A DNA stretch of 10,577 bases from an uncultured Candidatus Melainabacteria bacterium (lineage in GTDB: Bacteria; Cyanobacteriota; Vampirovibrionia; Gastranaerophilales; Gastranaerophilaceae). The stretch lies in contig CAKVMU010000037.1 in the NCBI GenBank assembly GCA_934773085.1, positions 1 through 10,577 of the forward strand. The letters run 5' to 3'. This document shows positions 1-7,402 of the stretch, piece by piece. The notes beneath the pieces were generated by a model that was given only the letters and a program-made list of their open reading frames with translations, did not search any database and was not told where the DNA came from. Each line of letters begins with the position of its first letter. The first letter of the stretch is position 1. Made by a program: the position numbers and the translations under genes.

Positions 1-855
1 GTGTATGTGTATGCAAAAGCCGGCTGTAAAGTTTTTGATTTGTCGGCAAGAGAAGAAATTCTTGAGGCGGCAAAAGAGGGCGCAAAATTTGCGGGTGTTG
101 AGGATGTTCATTTTTGTGTTTCTATTGGTATAAAGGGTGACCCGCACATATCAAAGGCGAAAATATTAGCTTCTGCTTGTACAAAATGCGGTACTTGTTA
201 TGGTAACTGTATACAAGGAGCGATTTCTTCAGAGATTTTCTTGGATGAAAAAAAATGCATTGGTTGTGGAGTTTGTGCAAAAATGTGTCCGAACGGTGCA
301 ATAGAGATGTATGACAAAGATGTGGATGTCAAGACCATTTTACCTTCGTTAGTCAGAAACGGAGTAGAAATATTGGAACTCCATATAATGGGTCATGACG
401 AAGATGATTTGAGAGAAAAATGGCAGGTAATAAATTCTTGCGCTCCGGAGTTGGCATCTATATGTATTGATAGGGAGAATTTTGGTAATAAAGAAGCTTT
501 GGCGAGAATTCGTGAAATGATAAAGCCAAGAGCACCATATAGTACAATTGTTCAAGCAGACGGAATTCCGATGAGTGGTGCAAATGATGATTATAAAACT
601 ACATTACAGGCAGTTGCAATGGCAGAAATTGTTCAAAATGCGGAACTTCCGGTATACATTGTTGTTTCAGGCGGAACAAATTCAAAGACTGCAGAGTTAT
701 GCAAGCAGTGTGATATAGATTATTCCGGAATAGCAATCGGCTCTTGGGCAAGAAAAATTGTAAAACAATATATCTCCCTAAACGATTTCTGGGAAAACCA
801 AAATGCTCAAAAATCAGCGATATCTATTGCAAGAGAGCTTGTGTCGAAAATCTAA
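1..855 (+). CDS. ldpA: LdpA-like iron-sulfur protein (5' partial)
   Basis: This is the C-terminal part (284 codons) of a protein resembling cyanobacterial LdpA, an iron-sulfur protein that feeds redox/light information to the circadian clock. Two [4Fe-4S] motifs are visible: C60-x2-C63-x2-C66-x3-C70, and C86-x2-C89-x2-C92-x3-C96 followed by Pro. Downstream, the stretches QADGIPMSG (185-193) and VVSGGTN (221-227) match what I remember of the conserved LdpA C-terminal region. The opening VYVYAKAGCKVFDLSA looks like an internal beta-alpha segment (in LdpA, roughly 'vYa.aGad.iDvaa'). The GTG at base 1 is therefore probably an internal valine, and the true start lies upstream of the window. The stop codon TAA (853-855) overlaps the stop of the convergent GH13 gene. 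The family call is from memory of motifs. A generic ferredoxin-domain oxidoreductase-like protein is the alternative. Role in this organism: unknown redox sensing. Confidence 0.72.
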   Translation: MYVYAKAGCKVFDLSAREEILEAAKEGAKFAGVEDVHFCVSIGIKGDPHISKAKILASACTKCGTCYGNCIQGAISSEIFLDEKKCIGCGVCAKMCPNGAIEMYDKDVDVKTILPSLVRNGVEILELHIMGHDEDDLREKWQVINSCAPELASICIDRENFGNKEALARIREMIKPRAPYSTIVQADGIPMSGANDDYKTTLQAVAMAEIVQNAELPVYIVVSGGTNSKTAELCKQCDIDYSGIAIGSWARKIVKQYISLNDFWENQNAQKSAISIARELVSKI

Positions 856-3800
856 CCAACAACGTTCAAATCTTTTTTAGCTTTTTTCTTGCTGTTTCTA
901 TAGATTCCGTAACCAACAGCTGCAACTGCGATTGCTCCGGCAGCTATGCCCCAAGCTTTTTTGTTGCCTTTTTTAACTTCGTTAGCTACTCTTTCTGCAG
1001 CATTTTCAACTTTTTCTTTTGTTTCCGGTTTAGAAGCTGTTTCTTCAACAGTATTTTTAACTTCTGTAGCTGCTTTCTTAAGAGCTGATTGAGCTTTCTT
1101 TGCAGCTTCTTCTGCTGCAGCTTTTTCTTTTCTTGCAGAATTAATTTTCATATCAAGTCCGAGAACCATAACTCTGTTTGGAGCAGTTACGTCGTTCAGA
1201 ACGATTTGTCCTCCGTTTGCGTTCTTGATTCTTGCAACTTGCTTTCCTGCTTCGTGACGGATTTCATCGACAACGTATTTAGCATTGTCGCCGGCAGCAG
1301 AGTTTGCAAGAACATAGCCAACAGGAAGAATTGCAGCTCCGACTAAATCAATGTAATCAATCGGTTGGTTCTGGTTTGAATAGGTTCCGCTATGTTTGTC
1401 AATTCCATCTGCATTTAAAACTGTAACCGCAATGTCGCCATCTGCGTTTTGAACCATTATTGCCGGAATGTTTTTGTTTGAAGTTTGTGCTTCATATAAT
1501 GTTCCGTCGCTTATAGATTCAATACCGGCTCTGTTTCTTGTAGACATTGCATTGTTCATTCTTGTTTCAATGTCCAAGATATATTTGTCAAGAGCGGTTT
1601 TATTATCTTTGTCTTTAATGCTTTGAGGAAGAGCGTTTCTGTTTTGTAGGAATACGTTTTTAGCTTTTTCATCATAACCGCTCATACCCAATTCATCACC
1701 TGCGTACATTGTTGAGATTCCGGTGATTGCGCTCAAGAATGCCATATATGCGCAAGCTTTTTGAACAGCAGGTTCAGTGATTGCACGGTAAGTTTGGTAC
1801 AAAACATTTTCTTCGTTTTGAATTCCGCTTTCGTTGTTTTGGTTTGCAATGTAATTTGCCTGTTTGATAACCATTTCGATAGCGGTTTTAATATCTCTTG
1901 TACCGAATGCTTCTCTTTGCATTGCTGTTTTTAAGTCTTCAACAGGATTTGAAACTGCCTTTAATTCGTTAACAGTTTCTCTGTTGTATTTTCTGACAAA
2001 ATCTCTTTGTGCTTCTGCAAATGCGTCTAATAAAGCGCCATCATTTGCGTAACCGCATTCTTCAAAAGCATCTCTTACAAGAGCCGCAATGTTTGCTGTG
2101 TAAGGGCTGTAACCTGCATACATATATTCGATGAGTTTGCCGGATTTGTTAGTAAATATTTTTTCAAGTCTGTGAACAAGAGTTTTACCAAGGTCGTCAT
2201 TCGGACTGCTCCAATCGAAGTCACCTCTTACGATATATTGACCAAGTTTTTCCGGATTTTTTGCTTTTTGAGCGATGTTATTGATGATTTCATTTTCTTT
2301 CGCTTCAGAAATATTTAAACCATGATTTTTAGCAAGTGCAAGAGTTTCTTTTACAGCACCTTCTACGCTTGAAAGAGCAGGTTCCTGAATTCTTCTTAAA
2401 TCTAAGTTAGAACCGTTTCCAAGGTAATTGCCGTTTGCTAAATCAACTGTAGCTTGAGTAAGCAAAGCCATTTCTCTTTTTGAAATATGTCCGAGAGTTT
2501 CCAATTTTTCAAGTTCTCTCTTGATTGCGTAGCTCATTGCGATTGATTTTGAGCTGAACGGAACTTCGGAATTGAAGTATTCAGGGTTATCAATATTCAA
2601 TGCGAGTTCTAACGGCAAATCTGAGAATATTGTAGAACCTGTTAATGTTTTTGCAACAGCCCATCTGTGTTCGTGGTCAGATCCGTCAATAACAAGCTTT
2701 CCGCCGTTAAATTGATTATTATAATCTTTGCCGTGGAAAAGTTTCATATCAAGTGATAAACCGTGAAGAAGTCTCGGCTTATCGTGGTTGCCTGCGAAAG
2801 TGTAAAGGTTGCGGACATAATCTGCGCTTCTCTCGCTTCTTAGTTCCTTAAATTTAGAAACAAGATTTGCATCGCTGATATTTCCGTTTTCAAAGTCGCC
2901 AGCAAATACTTTTAACATATCCGTGAAGAAATAAGAATACGCAGCTTCTGATGTTACACCTGTTTCGGTGAAGAATTTCATCATTGCTGTTTTAACGTTA
3001 GGATATTTTTTGCCCGGAAGGGTTGACCCGTTGTATACAGCAGATTCTTGTCCCATTGTATCTTTTAGCAAATCTTCAACGTCTGTTATTTCTGCAACGA
3101 TGTATGCGTTAGGGTTAACTTTTTTAACTTCTTCAACCCACTTTTTCCAGAATTGAACAACTGCATCCCAAGCATCGTCAAAGTCTGTTTCGCCGTTTCT
3201 GATAGCATCCATATCAATAACGTCTTTTGCTGCATCAAGTCTGAATGCAAGTCCTAAGCCGGATTTTTCAACACTTGCTTTTGCCATTGCAAAGCCAAGA
3301 GCTGTTGTTCCGGCTAATTTCTTTGTTGCGGATTCTGTTACGAATTTAACATCTTCGCTTGAAAGATTTCTAAGTCCTTTTTCGATTAAATTCTCAAGAG
3401 CTGCAGCTTCTGATTCAGGAGTTGTAGCGTTGATATTTAATTCTTTGAGAGTTGTGTTTGCTTTGATATCTTCGTAATCGTATGTAATTTCACCATTAGG
3501 AAGAATTTTTGTTCTTAATTCACTTCCTCTAATTGCCTTTAAAAGAGCGTATTTTGTGATATCTTGACCGATTAAATTGATGATATCTTCGCCGTATTCT
3601 GTGTATTCGCCATTTTCATCAAGAAGTTTTTCTTCTGATGTTTCATTTAAGTTTTTAATGATTTCGTCTGCAAAGTTTTTGATTTCGTTTGTGAATAAAT
3701 CATTAACTTTCAAATAGTTATGTGCGTAAGGTTTTACTAAATGTGGATTTTCTTGTTGCATTAATTCAAATCTTGAAAGTCCGATTTGTTCTTCTTCAGT

Positions 3801-5564
3801 TGCAAGATTTGAGAAGTAAGAAGTTGCCAAAACACCTTGAGTATTGTGACCTACTTCTAATGCATCAAGCGGGAATTTCATCAAAGCTCTGATAGTTGTA
3901 TTATCTCGGTCTAGTTTTTCTGAGGTTTGGTCATAGTGGTAAAGACCTGTTTTGATAATGTTTATTGCATCTTGACTAAGCAATGCTTCCTTAGGTAAAG
4001 CACCTTCGTTAATAAGTTGCTGTAATTGTTCTGTAGTGTTTGCACCTTTAAGAGTTTGTGCTGTGTAAAGGATTTGAGCATCCTTGTATTTTTGAGCCCA
4101 GTAGACAGCATCTTGAATTGCTAAATCTCTGTTTTCAATAGCGCCTCTTTGACGTAAAAGTTTTTCAAGTTCTCTTTGTTCTCTGTCAACAGTTGCCATA
4201 TCAAGTTTTTCATCATAGCCTGAGATGCCGTAATTTTTCTTTGCCATATCGGTATTAGCATCCCACGCAACGAATCCGCCTTCAGTTTTTTTATCAATTT
4301 TGAAGTTTGAAAATTGTGCAACAAGAGCAGTGCCTTCCGGAGAATTTTGTTTTACAGGTTGTGCGTTATTCTTGTTGAAGGCTTTTAATTCATCAAGTTG
4401 GTGTTTGTATTCGTTAGGATCAACTTCGAAAATGTAATTAACAAGAGTGTCATTATGAGTATTGCATTCTAATACATTTCCGGCTTTGATGTTTTTGTAT
4501 GTTTTAATTGGTTCATCAAGTTCCAATTGGTTTTCTGTAACTTGTGAGCCGTCATAAACTTGGAATAAAGTTTCTTCGCCTGATTTATAAGCAGGGTTTT
4601 TTACAACTTCATTTTTAGCATCGTCATAAATGTAAGGAGCATTGATAACTCTGTGTCTCAAGTTTTCTTTGTTTTTAGGAATTACACCGAAGCCGAGAGG
4701 AGCATCTTTTAGACCTGACATTTTGAACCAGTAATAAGATTGTGGGTTTTTGTCAGCCCATCTCAATGCATATTGGAAGTGAATACCGTTTAAACCTTCA
4801 CTTGTATAAGTTCCGTCAAACACGTGAACCAACCCGTTTTTGTACATATTTTTGATGAAAGAGTCGTAGTTTTCGGTATTGCCTAATGCTTCCGGAATTT
4901 GTTTATTGTTATCTGTCCAGTAATGGTGTGATGACATATTGTCAGCACCGGCAGTCGGTGTTGTGAAGAAGTATTTGTAACCGTTTTCTTTCAAAATCGG
5001 AATCATTTTTTCCATGCCAGCTAGGCTTCCACCAAACTGGTTGGAGAATGTTCTGACTGTATTTTCAATATCTTTTTGGTAATCTTTGTCTGTATAAATT
5101 TCGCCGGTCTTTTCGCTGTTGAACGGATGATAGAAAACTCCCGGCATGAGAGAATCCGGCATCGCAAAATAGCCTGTGCCGTGAACAGTCGGAGAAGCTG
5201 TTTTCGGAGTTACAAGTGTGTATTGACCGTTGATTTTGATTCCTGAATCTGCCATTCTCGTTCCGTTGGCAACAATGCTGTATGCAAACGGAGCGTTCGG
5301 ATTAAGCCCTTCAATCTCTTTTAAATTTACGATAGTACCGTCCGGTTCAATCTTAATTCCTTGTCCGAGTCTTTTATCCCCAATCACGGAATATCCGCTT
5401 GGTGTGTTTTCATCTTCTCTTACGTTGTAAAACTCAACGTAACATTCACTACTTCTGCTGGCAGGATGGTTGAATTTTAATACGGTTTCACCCGCATTAT
5501 TTTTCACTTGATTGAATCCTTTGAAAACTTGATTTGAACCGCTGTTGATTTTATTAACGAACAC
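852..5564 (-). CDS. Giant GH13 alpha-amylase-family protein with C-terminal membrane anchor
   Basis: The protein has about 1570 residues (numbered from the GTG at 5564), far longer than usual GH13 enzymes (400-700). Order: a beta-rich N-terminal domain (about 25-117); barrel strands beta1-beta3 (about 177-250, including SSHHYWTDN); region I as VFDGTYTS (Asp250, with the usual NH replaced); a long insertion; region II AFRLDAAKDV (Arg775, nucleophile Asp777); region III AYIVAEI (acid Glu825); region IV FAGNHDKPR (His927, Asp928); a second long insertion; the late-barrel motif YAGDELGMSGY (about 1287-1297); a C-terminal beta region; an Ala/Lys/Glu-rich helical neck (1476-1536); one hydrophobic segment (1537-1555); and a basic tail. 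All three catalytic acids are present, so alpha-glucan hydrolysis or transfer is plausible. The substrate cannot be told. No signal peptide is seen, which suggests a cytoplasmic tail-anchored protein. An in-frame GTG at 5603 would add 13 residues, but the GTG at 5564 has the good ribosome binding site. The gene lies 166 nt downstream of fliI on the same strand. Confidence 0.86.
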   Translation of the reverse strand: MFVNKINSGSNQVFKGFNQVKNNAGETVLKFNHPASRSSECYVEFYNVREDENTPSGYSVIGDKRLGQGIKIEPDGTIVNLKEIEGLNPNAPFAYSIVANGTRMADSGIKINGQYTLVTPKTASPTVHGTGYFAMPDSLMPGVFYHPFNSEKTGEIYTDKDYQKDIENTVRTFSNQFGGSLAGMEKMIPILKENGYKYFFTTPTAGADNMSSHHYWTDNNKQIPEALGNTENYDSFIKNMYKNGLVHVFDGTYTSEGLNGIHFQYALRWADKNPQSYYWFKMSGLKDAPLGFGVIPKNKENLRHRVINAPYIYDDAKNEVVKNPAYKSGEETLFQVYDGSQVTENQLELDEPIKTYKNIKAGNVLECNTHNDTLVNYIFEVDPNEYKHQLDELKAFNKNNAQPVKQNSPEGTALVAQFSNFKIDKKTEGGFVAWDANTDMAKKNYGISGYDEKLDMATVDREQRELEKLLRQRGAIENRDLAIQDAVYWAQKYKDAQILYTAQTLKGANTTEQLQQLINEGALPKEALLSQDAINIIKTGLYHYDQTSEKLDRDNTTIRALMKFPLDALEVGHNTQGVLATSYFSNLATEEEQIGLSRFELMQQENPHLVKPYAHNYLKVNDLFTNEIKNFADEIIKNLNETSEEKLLDENGEYTEYGEDIINLIGQDITKYALLKAIRGSELRTKILPNGEITYDYEDIKANTTLKELNINATTPESEAAALENLIEKGLRNLSSEDVKFVTESATKKLAGTTALGFAMAKASVEKSGLGLAFRLDAAKDVIDMDAIRNGETDFDDAWDAVVQFWKKWVEEVKKVNPNAYIVAEITDVEDLLKDTMGQESAVYNGSTLPGKKYPNVKTAMMKFFTETGVTSEAAYSYFFTDMLKVFAGDFENGNISDANLVSKFKELRSERSADYVRNLYTFAGNHDKPRLLHGLSLDMKLFHGKDYNNQFNGGKLVIDGSDHEHRWAVAKTLTGSTIFSDLPLELALNIDNPEYFNSEVPFSSKSIAMSYAIKRELEKLETLGHISKREMALLTQATVDLANGNYLGNGSNLDLRRIQEPALSSVEGAVKETLALAKNHGLNISEAKENEIINNIAQKAKNPEKLGQYIVRGDFDWSSPNDDLGKTLVHRLEKIFTNKSGKLIEYMYAGYSPYTANIAALVRDAFEECGYANDGALLDAFAEAQRDFVRKYNRETVNELKAVSNPVEDLKTAMQREAFGTRDIKTAIEMVIKQANYIANQNNESGIQNEENVLYQTYRAITEPAVQKACAYMAFLSAITGISTMYAGDELGMSGYDEKAKNVFLQNRNALPQSIKDKDNKTALDKYILDIETRMNNAMSTRNRAGIESISDGTLYEAQTSNKNIPAIMVQNADGDIAVTVLNADGIDKHSGTYSNQNQPIDYIDLVGAAILPVGYVLANSAAGDNAKYVVDEIRHEAGKQVARIKNANGGQIVLNDVTAPNRVMVLGLDMKINSARKEKAAAEEAAKKAQSALKKAATEVKNTVEETASKPETKEKVENAAERVANEVKKGNKKAWGIAAGAIAVAAVGYGIYRNSKKKAKKDLNVVG

Positions 5565-5572
5565 TACCGTAA

Positions 5573-5579
5573 CTCCTTC
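5573..5579 (-). promoter_or_regulatory. Shine-Dalgarno site setting the GH13 gene start
   Basis: On the minus strand GAAGGAG lies 8 nt before the GTG at 5564-5562. The longer reading frame from the GTG at 5603 has no purine-rich site ahead of it and would place this sequence inside codons. This favours the shorter 1570-residue product. Confidence 0.75.
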
Positions 5580-5679
5580 ATATATATATAAAAAATTCGG
5601 CACAGAAAATTTTGCCTTTTATTCCGGATGTTTGGATAAATATTTTACAAAATTTAACATTGTATAAATACACACAAAA

Positions 5680-5702
5680 CATAGAATCCGGCTGTTTCTA
5701 TG
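5680..5702 (-). terminator. Possible weak terminator after fliI
   Basis: On the minus strand CATAGAA and TTCTATG form a perfect 7-bp stem around a 9-nt loop (ACAGCCGGA), followed by TTTTGTGTGTATTT. It starts 28 nt past the fliI stop. The stem is short and AT-rich and the U tract is interrupted, so termination may be partial and some read-through into the GH13 gene is possible. Its upstream arm overlaps the -10 of a candidate promoter. Confidence 0.4.
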
Positions 5703-5727
5703 ATATTACAAAAACACCTAAAATCAA
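5700..5727 (-). promoter_or_regulatory. Candidate sigma70-type promoter for the GH13 gene
   Basis: Minus strand: TTGATT (5727-5722), a 16-nt spacer, then TATCAT (5705-5700). The -10 differs from the consensus at one position and the -35 at two. It begins 3 nt after the fliI stop and would give a leader of about 130 nt before the GTG at 5564. A second -10-like hexamer, TACAAT, occurs further downstream without a good -35. The site overlaps the proposed hairpin, so the two readings compete. Confidence 0.35.
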
Positions 5728-5730
5728 AGG

Positions 5731-7077
5731 TTAAATGTCTACATTTGCCATCATATTGATAAGGGTATCAATTGTGTTTTGCATATTTACGCTGTCAGTA
5801 GTTCTTTGTTGCAAAAAAGCATTGATTTGAGGCATCATTTCTATTGCGGTATCAAGTTTCGGGTTCGTTCCCGGCTGATACATGCCGACATCAATCAAAT
5901 CTTTGTTCTCTCTGTATAAAGCAAGAATTTTTCTCATTTTTGCAGCAGCCTCTTTGTGCTCAGGGCTTGCTATTGCGGACATAAGTCTTGAGATACTTCC
6001 CAAAATATCAATCGCAGGGTAGTGGTTTGCTTCTGCAACTTTTCTGGACAAGAAAATGTGACCGTCTGTAATACCACGCACCGTATCTACAATCGGGTCG
6101 TTGATGTCATCGCCTTCCATAAGGACGGTATAGAAAGCTGTAATTGAACCTTTTTCGCTATTGCCGGCTCTTTCCAAAGCTTTTTGAAGCCAAGAGAAAA
6201 TTGAAGGCGGATAACCTTTCATAGTAGGAGGTTCTCCAATTGACAACCCGACTTCACGACCTGCCATTGCACATCTCGTGATGGTATCTGTCATGAGGAA
6301 TACTTTTTTCCCTTGATCACGGAAGTATTCACAAACGGCAGTCGCTGTCAGCAAACATTTTTGACGAATCAGAGGTGGTTGGTCACCTGTTGAACAAACC
6401 AATACTGATTTTTTCATGCCTTCCGGTCCGAGGGCATCCTCTACGAACTCTTTAACTTCTCTTCCACGTTCTCCGATTAGTGCAACGACGTTGACATCAG
6501 CATCGGAATTTCTTGCAATCATACCGAGGAGGGTACTTTTACCTACACCTGAGCCGGCAAACAGTCCCATACGCTGTCCGCAACCAAATGTTAGGCAAGA
6601 GTCTATCGCACGCACACCGGTGGAGAACATTTCTGTAATAATAGGTCGTTCAAAAGGTCCGGGAGGTGGGCCTTCTACATTTCTCCACAAAGCTCCGTCT
6701 GTATTCATAGGTTTGCCGTCAATCGGCTCTCCCATTGGGTTAATCAGTCTACCAAGCAAAAAGTCGCCGACAGGGATTGTGATTGGTTTTCCTGTTGTTT
6801 GAACCAAACTTCCTTGCCCGATTCCGGCTCCGTCATAAAGAAGTAACAATTGCGCTGCATCGCCCTTGAATGCAACAACTTCCGCCGGTTTTTTCTCTCC
6901 GGTTGCAGCTTCAATATAACATAAATCTCCAATCTTAAGTCTTGGAAGCTTTACCTCTACTGTTAGTCCCAATAGTTTGGATACACTTCCTTTAAACTGA
7001 TACAAGTCAACGCTCTCTAATTTTTCGTTGACTTTTGTTTTAAGATTGTCCAAATATTCCTGATTAACGCCTTCCAT
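5731..7077 (-). CDS. fliI: Flagellar protein export ATPase FliI
   Basis: FliI is the hexameric ATPase at the base of the flagellar type III export apparatus. It is related to the F1-ATPase beta subunit and helps unfold and deliver export substrates at the cytoplasmic face of the motor. Its 448 residues are normal for the family. Visible features: an N-terminal beta domain (to about 100), the P-loop AGSGVGKST (174-182), GERGREV with the catalytic-type Glu203, Walker B VFLMTD (259-264), the FliI/YscN stretch YPPSIFSWL (289-297), and the ATPase alpha/beta signature PAIDILGSIS (354-363). The alternative, a virulence secretion ATPase (SctN), is unlikely beside flgB, flgC and fliE. The ATG has only a weak GAAG ahead of it, and a promoter -10 ends 6 nt upstream, so the message may be leaderless. 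fliH and fliJ are not adjacent; the gene runs divergently from the regulator/rod operon. Confidence 0.97.
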   Translation of the reverse strand: MEGVNQEYLDNLKTKVNEKLESVDLYQFKGSVSKLLGLTVEVKLPRLKIGDLCYIEAATGEKKPAEVVAFKGDAAQLLLLYDGAGIGQGSLVQTTGKPITIPVGDFLLGRLINPMGEPIDGKPMNTDGALWRNVEGPPPGPFERPIITEMFSTGVRAIDSCLTFGCGQRMGLFAGSGVGKSTLLGMIARNSDADVNVVALIGERGREVKEFVEDALGPEGMKKSVLVCSTGDQPPLIRQKCLLTATAVCEYFRDQGKKVFLMTDTITRCAMAGREVGLSIGEPPTMKGYPPSIFSWLQKALERAGNSEKGSITAFYTVLMEGDDINDPIVDTVRGITDGHIFLSRKVAEANHYPAIDILGSISRLMSAIASPEHKEAAAKMRKILALYRENKDLIDVGMYQPGTNPKLDTAIEMMPQINAFLQQRTTDSVNMQNTIDTLINMMANVDI

Positions 7078-7083
7078 AACTTC

Positions 7084-7111
7084 ATTCTAGCATATTTTCA
7101 TTTATCCTCAA
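7084..7111 (-). promoter_or_regulatory. Probable fliI promoter (extended -10)
   Basis: Minus strand: TTGAGG (7111-7106), a 16-nt spacer ending in TGC, then TAGAAT (7089-7084), that is, an extended -10 of the form TGnTAGAAT. The last -10 base is only 6 nt before the A of the fliI ATG, so the expected transcription start falls on or next to the start codon. There is no clear Shine-Dalgarno sequence, which fits leaderless initiation. Confidence 0.55.
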
Positions 7112-7179
7112 AGCCTTAAACAAAAATCCCTCATATACTTTAGGCTGTATGGGTGATACTCATCTTTTTTGCCTACATC

Positions 7180-7290
7180 TTTTAAAGTAGATTTGAATTC
7201 TATTTTGAGCATGGTGTGAAACCTTGATAATGCTGCCGTTTGATAGACTACGTAAATCCAATGGTCTATATCTTTCTATCTACTTCAAAA
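7180..7290. repeat. Nested inverted repeats, possible structured RNA or small inverted-repeat element
   Basis: The outer arms TTTTAAAGTAGAT (7180-7192) and ATCTACTTCAAAA (7278-7290) are complementary at 12 of 13 positions. In a minus-strand transcript the odd pair would be a U-G wobble, giving a continuous 13-bp helix. Inside sit two smaller hairpins: AGCAT-GGT (7208-7215) with ACC (7221-7223) and ATGCT (7230-7234), and ATAGAC (7243-7248) with GTCTAT (7264-7269). The plan resembles a closed stem with two branches. It does not match a riboswitch class that I can recognise. Confidence 0.4.
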
Positions 7291-7402
7291 TATATAAAAT
7301 AAATCCACTTATTGATGAAACACTCCTCTAAAGAGATGTAATATACATAGTGTAGGAAGGTAGACTATTTAAACAATTTATATAAAGGGGAGAGAAGAGA
7401 GT

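Larger units (their letters stand above)
7078..7402. other. Divergent intergenic region between fliI and the regulator operon
   Basis: These 325 nt contain no convincing gene. On the fliI side lies the promoter at 7084-7111. In the middle (7180-7290) are nested inverted repeats. On the operon side are a palindrome ATGTA-ATA-TACAT (7336-7348) and CTCTAAAGAG (7326-7335). No strong plus-strand promoter stands out. Weak candidates are GATAAT (7226-7231) with a poor -35, and TTGATG (7312-7317) with TGTAAT (7337-7342) at an overlong 19-nt spacing. The region ends in AAAGGGGAG ahead of the regulator ATG. Confidence 0.7.

Noticed and set aside
744..1346. Plus-strand open frames across the 3' end of the GH13 gene (744-1088 and 1089-1346).
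   Set aside because: The Phe/Ser/Cys-rich composition is the complement of the Lys/Ala/Glu-rich coding neck, and they overlap two real genes.
5579..5590. Short TA-dinucleotide run upstream of the GH13 start.
   Set aside because: About six repeats in an AT-rich spacer between ribosome binding site and promoter; too short to call a functional repeat.
6416..6802. A 128-codon open frame on the plus strand, antisense to fliI.
   Set aside because: It lies wholly inside the strongly supported fliI gene, has a Pro/Ser-rich composition typical of a complementary frame, and has no recognisable domain.
7151..7170. GGGTGATACTCATC followed by six T, considered as a plus-strand terminator.
   Set aside because: The stem would be only about 3 bp, and no plus-strand gene ends upstream of it.
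7212..7228. TGGTGTGAAACCTTGAT, looked at as a sigma54-type promoter.
   Set aside because: The -12 element has GA in place of GC, and the spacing between the two elements is off by one. The regulator also lacks a sigma54-activator domain.
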